A model generated the notes under the pieces. That model saw only the letters and a program-made list of their open reading frames with translations, did not search any database and was not told where the DNA came from. This document shows positions 33,350-45,865 of a stretch of 64,000 nucleotides of DNA, one piece after another. Source of the stretch: Isoetes taiwanensis (taxonomy: Eukaryota; Streptophyta; Lycopodiopsida; Isoetales; Isoetaceae); NCBI GenBank assembly GCA_021234155.1, contig JAJEKV010000138.1, positions 60,001 to 124,000 of the forward strand, written 5' to 3'. The number at the start of each line of letters is the position of its first letter. Position 1 is the stretch's first letter. The translations under genes and the position numbers were made by a program.

Positions 33350-35330
33350 AATTTTGATACAAAGATGGATTCATGCCATAAAACAAATGCAAATTCAACC
33401 GCAAAGACACGGATCTGCCTTCAAAGAATGAACCGAGAAAAAAAAAGCTTGGGAGGTAGAGAAAGACAAGAAGAACATGACTGAAAGATCTTAAAGAAGC
33501 AAATCCGAAAAGATTGATGCGAGCCCACAAATCCACGACTAAATCAAATCAATTGCAAAATCTTGAAACCCTATTCCTCGACGAAGTCTAAAATAAAGTG
33601 ACTCGATGCTTGGTTTCTTATAATTTAGAAAATGATTGACTTATCAACCACAATATATACAACAATTCGAAACCATTGCAAAGCCATAGATAGCTTTGAA
33701 ATATAAAAATATGGTGTGCACTCTAGATGTACTAATTAATAGGTCTTATGCAATACATCTATCAAATCATATGAAAAGCATGACAAAACACATATAAACA
33801 TACAAAGGAAACCCCATTCTATCATTAAATATATAAAGGGAGAAAATGGAAAAGCTCATTATTACTTGGGAACCATTAACAAACTGTTTTAGTCTTGTAA
33901 CTTATTGCTCGAGATTACCCGTAACCATTTTTTACAGCATCAGGCATAATCAAGAAGGCCACAATGACAAATTACATATGAGCACAATAATAGATAGGAA
34001 TTGTATAGTTTCCTAACTCTAACTTTTGAAGTGCCAAAACTTCCACAAAATAAAGAAAAAAATAAAAGAGACCTTCACAAAGTGACAAATTGCTCATGTA
34101 TAAACACACACATACACATGCAAATGATACACATTTTGGCCATATCCTTTGGGAATTAATGAGGAAATATTGAGTCCCATTTCTTATGAAGCAATGGAGG
34201 TCTATGCTTCTCTGTGAAGTCATCCCATTAAACCACCTGGTAAGTAAGTGCCGAAAAAAACACAAAAACAAACATTGAAAATATATTCTAGATTGTTCCA
34301 CATTATCATTCAAAATAATACATACAATTGGTGTTAATAATATCACCTCGCCAACACCAATTTTGATAACAAAACATGCATAGATATTACAACAAAATGA
34401 GGATATGGTGTAGTCATTACCTCGTCACCATCTCTTTAACCATAAATTCAAAGGATTAAGCAATGTAGCTCAATTCTACAGGGAAACAAATGCAGAGAGC
34501 CTTTCAAGAAACTTGTCTGCCCCTATTATCTGAACATCCCGCTCCTTTGTGACATGACTATAACCAAAGAAGAAACAACCAGTTTTAAGACTAATAAAGT
34601 AGACGACAATGAGGACGACGACGACGATGAAATTTAACATTCACATGAAGCCGTAGATTATGGGACACTTTACAATACACTTGGATGCACCTCCCCCGCA
34701 AAACCCCAAAACCACTGTACATGGTTGAAGTGGGTTATTTCCCTACCAATTTACAACAATTCATGACCACTTTTGCAACGATTCATTGAATCCATAACCT
34801 TGGGTATGGCAATTTACAGAGCAGCTAAATAAGAAGTAGCCCCAAGAAAGGAAAAAAAAAGGGGGAAAGAAAAAAACTACAAGGAAGCTGCATATAAAAG
34901 ATTTTCAATGTCAGGACAAACTCACATGCCCACCATCATCCAAGAGAAGCAAATACCTGGGAAGCTAATAGGGCTCCACACCATCATCCAATGCCCAAAC
35001 AAAGAACTAATTGAATTAAATGGGCTCTTATCGTCCATGAGAAGCAAATCCATCTGAGAAAATAGGAAAATTCTATTCTGCAAACACGAACTTGTACATG
35101 CACATAAAACGCTAAGAAGTTTATACCTATGGTAGCTATCCAAAGATGTTTTTTTGCGACATCTAAAAATGGTTCAAGACTCTTGATCAATCTTTACCAT
35201 TGCATATACAAGTATCCATATTAGACAATTGTAGATAAGACCCCTAATTGGTATTCTAAGGGCACTTTGCTGTATATACATATTCCTATTAGTAAATACA
35301 TTCTTACCTTCCAATAGAAAAATGAAGAAA
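33350..35330. repeat. Segmental duplication, copy A
   Basis: It matches 36946-39245 along its full length at high identity, beginning with TTTGATACAAAGA and ending with CATTCTTACCTTCCAATA. Both copies share a minus-strand terminal exon and a + strand frame ending at GTAAGTAAGT. Copy A has a stop in that + strand frame where copy B has a sense codon (TGA versus CGA, near 34217). Confidence 0.9.
34476..34557 (-). CDS. Conserved terminal exon in duplication copy A (unknown gene)
   Basis: Following an acceptor (GGTTATAG), the frame reads HVTKERDVQIIGADKFLERL and ends in AFVSL and a stop at 34476-34478. The same exon stands at 38334-38415 with a single Arg to Leu change. The sequence is protein-like, suggesting the 3' end of a gene on the minus strand. 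I could not find upstream exons with certainty: an ATG-containing exon candidate near 34950-35058 (MDLLLMDDKSPFNSI) is frameshifted in copy B. The family is not recognised. Confidence 0.4.
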
Positions 35331-36945
35331 TGTGCCTGATCTCATTATGCAAAAAAAAATTCTATCTACCCCAAGCTTAGTTTCTCCCCAGTCAATCAAC
35401 CCCCCGCCACGTGGCACACCCGGGCGTGTGGGCAGTTATGGACCGAATCCCACGTGGGCATGGCATGTCGATTTCTTAAGAGTGCTGACTGTATCTGTCT
35501 TTATAAACCCTGTCTTACTTTTTCAATATTTCCTGTGGGATATCTCAAGCTTATTTTTCAAGAACCCTATATCACAATCATGCCAAGATTCCGGCAAATC
35601 AACATGAACCAACTGCTTAACATGATCTAGAGCCTTCGGATTTGCCTACATTACACCAAAAACTCATTAATTGAACTAAAAGACAAAGATCCGGCCCGGA
35701 TTTACCAAGAATAGACCGGAACAGAGGATTTGAAAAAGGGGAAGAATGCTCAGAGTTTTTTCGAGGGCTTTGAGGCGAAAGACTGATCGAGGATCTTTGA
35801 GGAAAGACCGGTTTCGATGGTTAAAGCTTGAATTTACCTTCCACATGCCAAATTAGGCATGAATCTCTGATATTTTCAGTGAATTACCTGACTTAACATT
35901 TGATTTGATCAGGTGCCCAAGACATCGAGCTTGGGATTATCCTTATTTGCTGTGTGATTCTTCAGTGAATGAAAATCCGACCCTTGGGAAAACTTTTGTG
36001 AATGATTTCTTTTGACATTGTGTTTTGCATCATGAAAAATATGACAGCTGATCTCTGCACTTAGGCACATGGAACATTGCAAAGATTGTTGCACATAGAC
36101 ATATGCAAAATAGATAGTTGAAGCTCAAGACGCCTGCATATCCTTCTGCTAGAGATCTCTGTTTGCATAATTAGGCCAGGATTTTGCTCATTTTATTCTT
36201 TGATTGCATTTTCATAGGGTAACTTGCATCCTTTCATTTACAAAGCATAGATAGCGTTGGGATTCATTCAAGGGACAAAAGAACGAACTCTCAAACGTCA
36301 ATTAGCCCAAGTTTAGTCTGCTCTTCATAGCCTGTGATAGTCTGTTAGACCTAAACCTAAGTTTCCAGAATAATCTACATCTATCTTTGCAAAGAGAAAT
36401 ACTTGATCATTGTGTGCAGGCATATTAGGAAAAGATCCAAGCATCAAATCACCAAAAAGAGCTGCCTTTTTGGAGTTACAGAAATTCACTCTCTGCCAGG
36501 GATATTGACCAAATTTTGACCTGGTCAGAGATGCATTTTTGAGTGATTTGCACTGATCAACATCCATCTGACTTTTTGCCCAACATTCTTCAGGATCTTG
36601 AGTAGCTTTGACACTAAAAATCATAACCAGATCCTTCCTTGTTTGCATTTGGTATCTTTTCTTGCAAGGCAAACTTTTTTCTGTTTCAAAAAAGTGATTG
36701 AGAATTGCTATTTGAGCTTTCTACTTAGGATTTGTTCACACAGAGTGGTTGCCTTAAGCAACCTGGAGGTTCTAAACCGCCGAGGTTGAAGGTTTTGCCA
36801 GGAACACTTTCAAGACCCCATAGGTCTATTATAGGTGTTCTATAATAAATTGGTGTTATTCATTAGAAAACATACATGGAACAGAAAGTCTTCTCCACTG
36901 TGGGCATCATTGTTTAGGTAAACTAGGTCGAACCCAGATAAATTT
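35331..36945. other. Spacer between duplication copies
   Basis: Not shared with the flanking duplication. A minus-strand frame of 115 codons without ATG (36325-36672) gives KFGQYPWQRVNFCNSKKAA and KIDVDYSGNLGLGL; it looks faintly coding, but I recognise no family. Nothing else is supported. Confidence 0.4.
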
Positions 36946-37890
36946 GATACAAAGACAGGTCATGCCATACAACAAATGCAAATTCAACTGCAAGGGCACA
37001 GATCTGCCTTCAAAGGATGAACCGAGAAAAAAAAAAGAAGCTTGGGAGGTAGTGAAAGACAAGAAGAACATGACTGAAGGATCTTCAAGAAACAAATCCG
37101 AAAAGATTGATGCGAGCCCACAAATCCATGGCTAAATCAAATCAATTGCAAAATCTCGAAACCCTATTCCTTGACGAAGTCTAAAATAAAGTGCCTCGAT
37201 GCTTGCATGAATTTCTTAGAATTTAGAAAATAATTGATTTATCAACCACAACATATGCAATTCAAAACCATTGCAAAACCATAGATAGCTATTGAAATAT
37301 AAAAATATGATGTGCACTTTAGATGCTCTAATTAATAGGCCTTATGCAATACATCTATCAAATCATATGAAAAGCATGACAAAAAGCGTATAAACATACA
37401 AAGGAAACCCCTTGTTTTTGTGCTAGATATTCTATTATTAAATATATAAAGGGAGAAAATGGAAAAGCTCATTATTACTTGGGAACCATTGACAAACTGA
37501 TTGTCTTGTAACTTAGTGCTCGATATTATGCGTAACCATTTTTTGAAGCATCGGGCATAATCAAGAAAGCCACAAAGTGACAAATTACATATGAGCACAA
37601 ACACAAACCCACATAATAGGTAGGAATTGTACAGTTTCCCAACTCTAACTTTTGAAGTGCCAAAACTTAAAGAAAAAAAAAAAAAACCTTCACAAAGTGA
37701 CAAATTGCTCATGGATGAACACACATACACACATGCAAATGATAACATTTTGGCCATATTCTTTGGGAATTAATGAGGAAATATTGAGTCCCATTTCTTA
37801 CGAAGCAATGGAGGTCTATGCTTCTCTGCGAAGTCATCCCATTAAACCACCTGGTAAGTAAGTGCCAAAAAAAAAAAAAAAAAAAAAAAA

Positions 37891-38179
37891 AACAAACATT
37901 GAAAATATATATTAGATTGTAAAACTCGCGGAAGTGAGCTCAGGGAAAATCGCGCCTCCTCCCATCTCCGTTGCTATTTTCTGGGGTCTTTTCTAATTTC
38001 CCTGGCCTTAGATTTGTGAAAGTAAAGATCTGACGGTCCAAAATAAGGCACATCAGATTTTGATGACATGGAAATTACACGTGGATAGGCTAGAATTTGA
38101 GGAAAGGCTGTAGGCCCGGTAGGGCTGGTGTGCTAAAAAAAAAAAAAAAAACAAACATTGAAAATATATATTAGATTGT
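37891..38179 (+). mobile_element. Retroposed insertion of 229 bp with 30-bp target duplication
   Basis: The stretch AACAAACATTGAAAATATAT plus ten more bases stands at 37891-37920 and again at 38150-38179. Between them lie about 214 bases of unique sequence starting AAAACTCGCGGAAGTGAGCT, then a poly(A) run (about 38135-38149). Copy A of the duplication carries the empty site at about 34267-34297. The body has no obvious pol III boxes, so it may be a retroposed piece of a transcript rather than a SINE. Confidence 0.88.
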
Positions 38180-38333
38180 TCCACCTTGGTGTTAATATCA
38201 TCACCTCGACAACACCAATTTTATCAAAAAAACGTGCCTAGATATTACAACAAAACAAGGAGATGGTGTCGCCATCACCTCGTCACCATGTCTTTAACCA
38301 CAAATTCAAAGGATTAAACAATGTCGCTCAATT

Positions 38334-38415
38334 CTACAGGGAAACAAATGCAGAGAGCCTTTCAAGAAACTTGTCTGCCCCTATTATCTGAACATCCAGC
38401 TCCTTTGTGACATGA
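38334..38415 (-). CDS. Conserved terminal exon in duplication copy B (unknown gene)
   Basis: The same 82 bases as 34476-34557, reading HVTKELDVQIIGADKFLERL and then AFVSL with a stop. The one residue that differs is Leu for Arg. See the copy A entry for what is and is not known. Confidence 0.4.
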
Positions 38416-38556
38416 CTATAGCCAATGAAGAAACAACCAGTTTTAAGACTATTAAAGTAGACGACAACGAGGACGACGATGCTGATGAAATTTAACATTC
38501 ACATGAAGGCGTAGATTATGGGACACTTTACAATACACCTGGATGTACTTCCTCCC

Positions 38557-38587
<31 letters not shown>

Positions 38588-39245
38588 AAAACCCCAAAAC
38601 CACTGTACATGGTTTTAGTGGGTTCTTTCCCTACCAATTTACAACAATCCATGACCACTTTTGCAACGATTCATTGAATCCACGACCTTGGGTATGGCAA
38701 TTTACAGAGCAGCTAAGTAAGAAGTAGCCCCAAGAAGGAAAAAAAGAAAAGAAAAGAAAAAAACCACAAGGAAACTGGATATAAAAGATTTTCAATGTCA
38801 GGACAAACTCACATGCCCACCATCGTCCAAGGGAAGCAAATACCTGGAAAGTTAGTAGGGCTCCATGCCATCGTCCAATGCCCAAACAAAGAACTGAATT
38901 GAATTAAATGGGCTCTTATCGTCAATGAGAAGCAAATCCATCTGAGAAAATAGGGAAATTCTACTCTGCAAACACGAACTTGTACATGCACATAAAACCC
39001 TAAGAAGTTTATACCTATGGCAGCTATCCAAAGATGTTGAATTGTGACATCTAAAAATGGTTCAAGACTCATGATCAATCTTTACCATTGCATATACAAG
39101 TATCCATATTAGACAATTGTAGATAAGACCCCTAATTGGTATTCTAAGGGCACTTTGCTGTATATACATCTTCCTACATTCTTACCTTCCAATAATACAT
39201 ATTCCTATTAGTAAATATATTCTTACCTTCCAATAAAAAATGAAG

Positions 39246-39605
39246 AAAAGGTAAAACTTAATCTCACTTGGGAATCATTGACAAACTATTTCAATATCAT
39301 AAGTTGCAGGGTGGAAACTACTTGTACCCATTCTTTGAAGCATCCGGCACAATCTAGAAAGCCATAAAGTGACAAATTACGTATAGGCCCCCACATAATA
39401 GGTAAGAATTGCACATTTTCCCAACCCTAACTTTTGAAGTGCCAAGACTTCCAGGGAGCAAAGAAACAAATAAGGACTTCCACAAAGTGACAAATTGTGC
39501 ACGCACGAGCGCGCACACACACACACAAACCTAAAAACATTTCAGCTTATACGTTTGTGGAATCAAGACTGAAAAGACCCAAATCATGACATGAAGCAAT
39601 GGCTT
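39246..39605. repeat. Segmental duplication, partial diverged copy C
   Basis: It matches about 33850-34200 of copy A and 37455-37810 of copy B: CTTGGGAA-CATTGACAAACT, AAAGTGACAAATTAC, CCTAACTTTTGAAGTGCCAA and CTTCCACAAAGTGACAAATTG occur in order. Divergence is clearly greater than between A and B, so it is the older piece. It ends where the zinc-finger gene 5' region begins. Confidence 0.75.
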
Positions 39606-39899
39606 GTTTAGGGGGGGGGATGAAGGGGAATTTCTATGGAAAATGGGTTCGAAGGCTATTTCTTTTCTTTTCTTGTGGAGGCCCAAAGAATAACACGATG
39701 TGGCCATTTTTGGACACATTTATTATTTTTTTATATGGCCAACCGATTAGGTTTTCCAGTGTCCCAAAAAACGGCCATGCTGTCCCAAAAGAGGGACACC
39801 TCACACCCAACAGAAATACCGAAGAGAGAGAATGGGAGAGAATAGAGGGAAAAAAGGGAAGCGAGCAGGAGGCAGTTTAGCATAGCATAGCATTGCAGA

Positions 39900-40957
39900 C
39901 TGGTTTGTAGAACAAAGGCCTGCAGAAAAACTGCTGCTATAAAGGAAAAATAACACCGCCCTTGCTTATCTGCCTCTTTTTCTGCTTCCTGCCTTGAAAA
40001 AACAATCGCCCAATTTCTCAAACGCCCGATTTTCTTCCCGGCATTAATATCTAAGAACAACACAAGATTTTTGCAGTGTTTTCTGGCCCAACGTGATTGA
40101 TTAGGTGACGGCGGTGGTGAAGAAGCATTTGGGCGCCGCTTGAATCTTGTTCGTTAGGTTTTGCAGTCTTCTTCATCATCTACGTGAGTCACACCCCTTT
40201 TGTATTTGTTTCTATTAGATCGAGATCCTTTTAGCTTATCCGGCTTTATTGCGGTTAGATCCAGCGGTTCTATGTGGGTTTTAGGTGTAGAGCGCAGCAA
40301 ATGTGTTTTAGAAGCCCTCTTGTCTGAGTAACCCCTATTGGTTTCCGCTGCGTTACAATAAATTTTCGCAATCATAATATCTGAGTATAGCGTTGGTCAG
40401 CAGATCTGCAGTACTTTCTTCGCCCTAACTACATTTCCAATCCACGGATTGGTGTTCGCTTTGGCCTCCGTCTATTTATTTTAAGTGGAGCATGCATTGT
40501 GGTAGTCACACCCAATAAAAGAGAAGATATCTTCTCATGTACAACAGATTCATCTATTTGCTTTGCAAGTGGTAATAAAGATATTGGATGAGGGGTGAAT
40601 TTTGAATCTGCACAAATCTATTCCTGAAGTTTGGTAGCAAGATATATTGCTGAAGGTGCGTTTTTTCAATTGTGAATGGCATGGTATAAATTGGACAATG
40701 CATAGCAAGAATAACTTTGAATTCTCTGTTTCCCAACATAGAGAGGTATTATCTAAGAAAATAAACAGCTATTTACATCCATATTGCCGTGTAAGCCATT
40801 TATTACCTGAGAGGGTAGTTATGTTGAATGTGAAGAGCATTAGTTAAATGTGACACTATCATGCCATGAGATTCCTTTTGATGCGTTTTCTGACAGGCAT
40901 GTTAAATGCATGTTCAGGGACTCCATATAAACATCATCCTGTTGCTACTAGGGAAGT
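39900..40957 (+). promoter_or_regulatory. 5' UTR and leader intron of the zinc-finger gene
   Basis: A likely leader exon ends at CATCTAC with donor GTGAGT (about 40183); the acceptor TTGCTACTAG (about 40951) lies six bases before the ATG. An intron in the 5' UTR would be about 770 bases. I did not find a certain TATA box. Confidence 0.5.
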
Positions 40958-43900
40958 ATGAGTAATTTTGGGAAAGGATGGAATAAGCCACCCTTTATGG
41001 GTGAAGTCAAGTCAAAGGACCAAATTGACAATGACCGTAAATATCAGGAGTCACTGGATAATCTCATAAGGCAAACAATAGGTCAGGAACCTTACAGTTC
41101 ACTGTCAGGCAGGTCTGGTGAGAAGCACGTCAATGCTTGTATTGGCCCGATACCTTTGAACAACAGTTTCCAGGAAAGACAGCAAAGGGTTTAAAATTAG
41201 AGGTTGGACTGGACGTAAAGGAAAATGGGTCCGAAGACATTCATGATACTAATGGATTGAGAGATTCAGGCTTTGGTGGTCTCACAGCTGGTATGAGAGG
41301 ATTGCCAGGAAAAGCTGTGGTTGCATTTGCTCAAGCAGCAGCCAAGGTGAATGGTGAGTTTGTTACCCTAACTCCTTCTGCAACGTAATGTTCATTTCTG
41401 ACACTTCTTATTAACAGACACTGGTTTAGGGTGGCTTCTCTTATCTTCATCAAAGCTGCAGAAATGTGATAAGTGCTTCAAAGAGTATTTCTCCAGTGTC
41501 AATTATCAAAGACATATAAGAGGACATCGGAGATCTCTGCATGCTAATAAGGTAAGGTGATGACCAGAACAATAGACTTTTCCATTGGTTCTAATCATGT
41601 CACTTCTCTTACAGGAAAATCTATCCAAGGAAAGGGAGAATGTGGCAGCATTCTGGAACAAGGTATCACGTTCTAGAGCTATTCTGTGTTGCATCTTAAA
41701 AAATACTTATGATTTTATGCTTGTAATCATTTGTATCCATGCTTCATATACATGTTTACTCATTCATTTCACCACTTCCACAGCTCTCACCAGAGGAAGC
41801 AGACCAGATTCTTTCAATGAAGAACATTGTCATAGAGGTAGTTCCTGCTTAGTAATTCTACATTATGTGGATTCTTATATATCCTTGTTTTGCAGAATCT
41901 TTCTGGTGATGTAGTTGTGAAGAATTTAGCAGCATGCATTCAACAAACAGGGTTAACATTTTTCACCCATCCATACTACCAAGCTGGAGGACCATTACTT
42001 GTGAGTGAACATAGTTGGATGCTTGTGATGAGATTATCAAATGTATGTAGTAACAAAGCGCTGAAATAGTGCACATTATAGGATATTGTGCAGAAGAAAG
42101 CATCCACATCTCCAACAACAGCAGAAAAGCTGATCAGCCTACTCGACGATGCCAGTGAAAGAACATTTTTATGTGGAGGCACTTCAAAGTCTGTTCAGCG
42201 TTTTGTATACCAAGGAGATGCAAGAAAACTTGGGGTTGAGGATAGAAATCTTGTAGCTTCCCTGGCTTTCTTTATAGAGCACAAGCTGGTAATATTCCAA
42301 TTTTTTAATTTTTTTCTCTTTTTTTTGGTATCTAGTCAAGATGCCTCCACACAGAGGATAAGGTTGTAGTACATTGCTCAGGTAAATGCATGGATAGTCA
42401 GCAAAGATGCAGAAGCATTGGTTTGCCAGAAGGCCTTGGTTGAGGAAGAGGAAGCAGCAAAAAAGAGGTATATTTCTTTAATTGAAGCTTAATCCGTTTG
42501 TAAATGAGTCAATGTTTTCTGAGCTTTGATGGTCCATATCTTGTCAATGCCTCAATTCAGGAAAGAGAAGCTTATGGAAAGAAAGCGCTCGAAGAAATTG
42601 AGGCAAAAGGAGATGAGAGAAAAAGAGCGCAGGGTATTTGGTACAAATGAACATGGGGATGATCTTGAGGACGATGGTTGTAGTCCTGATCAAGATGTGG
42701 AATGTGACTCTCCTACAGGCACTGGTTCAAGTTCTTCCACTCAGAATCTTCAGGACAATCAGTCCCTGGAATGCACAGAGTCATTTGAAACCAACATGGC
42801 AGATGTAAAAGTTTTGAATGAAGATGAGGACAACAAAGACAAAGGTTTGAATGTTCAGATGCAGGATCGGAGCATTACAGCAAAAAATCATGAGTATGAG
42901 AAGCCTTTATATCAACGTAGAAATGGGCGACTTAACTGGGAAAGAAATCGACAAGAGTATGATGCATTGAAAATCAAGAATCTGGGAAAGGACGAGGATT
43001 CGATCTCTAAGCTTGCCCGCAGATTTTCAAATGGTACAAAGTTTGATCAATGGGTAGACCATGCATCTTTTTTTAGATTTCAACAATACCGTAACAAGAA
43101 TCAGAGATCCAGCAGGACATCATATTCTGTTGGAAATGGTCATGTTGTCTGGGCAAGGAAGCACCAGCCTGCCAATGTTTCTGAAAGTACTTCTGTTTCT
43201 GGACCAGAGAAGTCTCTGCTACCAATTGAACAGAAGATGGGGGATGAAATGGATGTTTTGTTTCCTTGTCCCTCAGTTGAACCAAGTAAAGCAGGCTCTG
43301 AGGTTGCAAATGCCGCGTTTGCACCTGCTGATATTCTTCCAGAGCACATGTTACTTGCAGAGCTGAATGATTTACATGGGGAAATTTCAGAGACAGGATG
43401 TGCTAATGAGAGTGATGTAGAAGATGCACTCTTTGTAGGTTCTCTTAAGGTCCCAATTGGTAACTTTGCCTTTGAGATGCACTTTGGTAAAGCTTCTTCA
43501 CAAAGGACTGGGTCTTCTCAACAGATTGAACCGTTACATGATGTAGCTGCAGACATGAAAGTGGAAGCAAAGATGAATGGCGAATCTGATTTAGCTGAAC
43601 AGGACAAGGCTGTTGAAAGTGACAACTGTACGACGAAGCATGTTTGTGGCTCAAACCCGTCTAATCGGAAGGTTTGGAAAGCAGTTGGTATTGTTGGGGA
43701 GTCCAGAGCGATAGGTGGAAGTGAGCCTTCAGATGAAGATGGTTCTGTGCTAGATGTTGAGGAACCAGCTGAACAGAAAAGAAATGAGAACGAGAAGCCA
43801 TCTTCAGCATGCCTTTCCAAGGAATTGTCTTCACATGCAGATCTTATGGTAGAAAGGCACGAAGATGATGACGTTTCATCAGTCGAAACAATAAAGTCTT

Positions 43901-44377
43901 TTCTCTCTCAAAGTAAGACCTTGTTTTCTTTATTTTTTGCTATTCATTCTCTCTGTCTATAATATATATCATGGTTCTTTTTGCATGTTGTTTATAACAT
44001 ATGATTCTTCTTGCTTGTCTGTAGGATGGACTGCTGCAAAGTGCATTGGTGAAGCACTATCGGCAGAGTCAGTTTTTGAAAATGGTCATGGAATGACAGA
44101 TGCAATGTTTTTGGAGCGTATGCATGCAATTGTGCAAGAAGTGAATACAAGCAATACGTCAAGTGAAGAAGATTTCCATGATGAAGTCAGTGAAGCTCAA
44201 AAGGCATCTAAGTGTGCTGCAGAGTTTTCAGATCCTGTTGCAAATTGTGGCCAGGATAAGCGCCCAGAACTAAAAAATGGCAGTTACAAACTTGCTAGGC
44301 ATGACAGGTGGCAGAGAACTCCAAAAGATAGATTTCCAGAGCAAAGATACTTGCCAAGGCGGCAGCCTTCCATATAA
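40958..44377 (+). CDS. C2H2 zinc-finger protein (892 aa), ten coding exons
   Basis: Exons: 40958-41117, 41174-41353, 41418-41551, 41615-41662, 41784-41837, 41896-42000, 42082-42288, 42382-42467, 42561-43912, 44025-44377. All introns are GT-AG and the 2679 bases keep one frame. Residues about 129-150 form one C2H2 finger, CDKCFKEYFSS with Cys-x2-Cys-x12-His-x3-His, ending HIRGH. A conserved helical block follows (LSPEEADQIL, CIQQTGLTFFTHPYY, KLISLLDDASERTFLCGG). Then comes a Lys/Arg-rich stretch (ERKRSKKLRQKEMREKERR), a likely nuclear signal, and a long Ser/Asp/Glu-rich tail with little predicted structure. The first intron is only 56 bases. The domain layout suggests a nuclear nucleic-acid-binding protein conserved in plants; I do not know a gene name or role. 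Confidence 0.87.
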
Positions 44378-45439
44378 AGGTTTTTACTTGAATACTTTGG
44401 TTTAAACTAGAATGGTGTAAATGTCGGCTTACCTCAGGGTTTTTTTTGTTTCCTGATTATTTCCATTGGCATTGCCATTGCGATGACCGGATGTGGTAAT
44501 ACAAGCTTGGTGGAATGAGAATCTTACACTGTTCTTATTGTTCATCTCATTTTGGGTTTAGAGAACACAGACAATCTTTTTGAAGTTACCGCCAATCATT
44601 CATGAGAGGTTGGGCTCATGTTTGATATTTTGGTAACATAATTCTGGCGGCTTGTATATATTTTCTATAATTGAGATCATTCCATTGATTTGGTGTTGAC
44701 AGGAGAGTGCCATGTTTCATAATATTACAAAACCACCTCATTGTTTTCTGACTAAATGAGGTTAAAATGTACATAACGGTGATTTTGATAAAAGGAATTC
44801 TATATGTGTTGCAATGAAATCTCTGAGCCTGTCTACAATGATGTTTGAAGGGATGTCATGGCAGCAGTAAGAGAATAACCAGTTGGTTTGCATGCCTTAT
44901 ATTACTAAATTAAATTAAATTAAATTAAGGGCACACATAACTAATGCTCAACACCTCTAGGTACACAGCAGATAATTAAATTAGATCATCTTCCACTTTT
45001 CTTTCCCTTATATTAAGGGCACACATAATTAATGCTCAACACCTCTAGGTACACCCAGGTATACATTCTCCCTTGGAAGACAAGACAATACTTCATCATT
45101 GATAGAAATATAGGCATGAATTGCACATAAGTAAATTTGTATCCCACTCACAAAATTCCATTCCCATCCCACTAGGCACCAATTGTACAAGCTCTATTTT
45201 CCATCTATTCCACTTTCAAACTCCATTACATCTATTCTGCACATCCACGATTAATGCCCGACATCGCCGGGCACACGTTGCTAGTCCATGATTAATAATT
45301 GTTTGGCAATGATGTCTAAAATATATATATGTTTCATACAACTCTACCAGTAGAATGCTGTAATATGAGAGAGAATAATGAACTAGATCAGGACTCCTTA
45401 GTGGCAGGTAAGCATATTATAGCTTATAAATCTTGTCGT

Positions 45440-45789
45440 CACATTTTTTTTGGTCAAGTAATATTGGGTGCTTTCAAGCAAGTGCAGTTGCTACCAAGAG
45501 TAACACAGTGGTTGCAGAATCTGAAGATCATGCAGTGAGTGAAAAGCTGGGAGAAGATAAGAAGGAAAAGAACAAAGCTGATGAAATCATAGAGCAGAAA
45601 GCATCAGGTTGGTGTTTGTGAATGCAGGCAGTCAATTTCTGTAACTGTTTCAATACTTGAAAGCTTCCAACTGTTATATTTATGCAGGGAAGTCTTTTTT
45701 CTGTAACCACTCCTTCAAAAGGGCAAGTTCCTGAAGCAGAAGTGTCATCGAGCCCTGTGCCTCCACCTTTCATTAGGAAGAGTACAAGG
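45440..45789 (+). pseudogene. Coding-like blocks upstream of the FCP1 relic
   Basis: A frame gives AESEDHAVSEKLGEDKKEKN, then KASG at a possible donor (about 45607). After an acceptor (TTTATGCAG, 45688) it continues with SVTTPSKGQVPEAEVSS and PPPFIRKSTR. The content is acidic and disordered. It may be the N-terminal region of the FCP1-like gene whose domain remnant starts at 45866. Confidence 0.35.
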
Positions 45790-45865
45790 TCAACAGAATT
45801 TCTCATTGTCTTTTACTGCAACGGTGTTGTTGGTAGCTCATGCCATCAGTCAAGGAACCTGATGT

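Larger units (their letters stand above)
36946..39245. repeat. Segmental duplication, copy B
   Basis: The partner of 33350-35330, in the same orientation, lengthened by a 229-bp poly(A) insertion (37921-38149), longer A and C homopolymers (about 37867-37891, 38555-38592) and a small repeat near its right end (39170-39240). Confidence 0.9.

Noticed and set aside
34040-34240. A + strand exon (SPISYEAMEVYASL) in the duplicated segment
   Set aside because: Copy A has a stop in it and the minus strand shows a better-supported exon nearby; kept only as a note.
43073-43820. Minus-strand frames opposite exon 9 of the zinc-finger gene
   Set aside because: Shadows of a long real exon.
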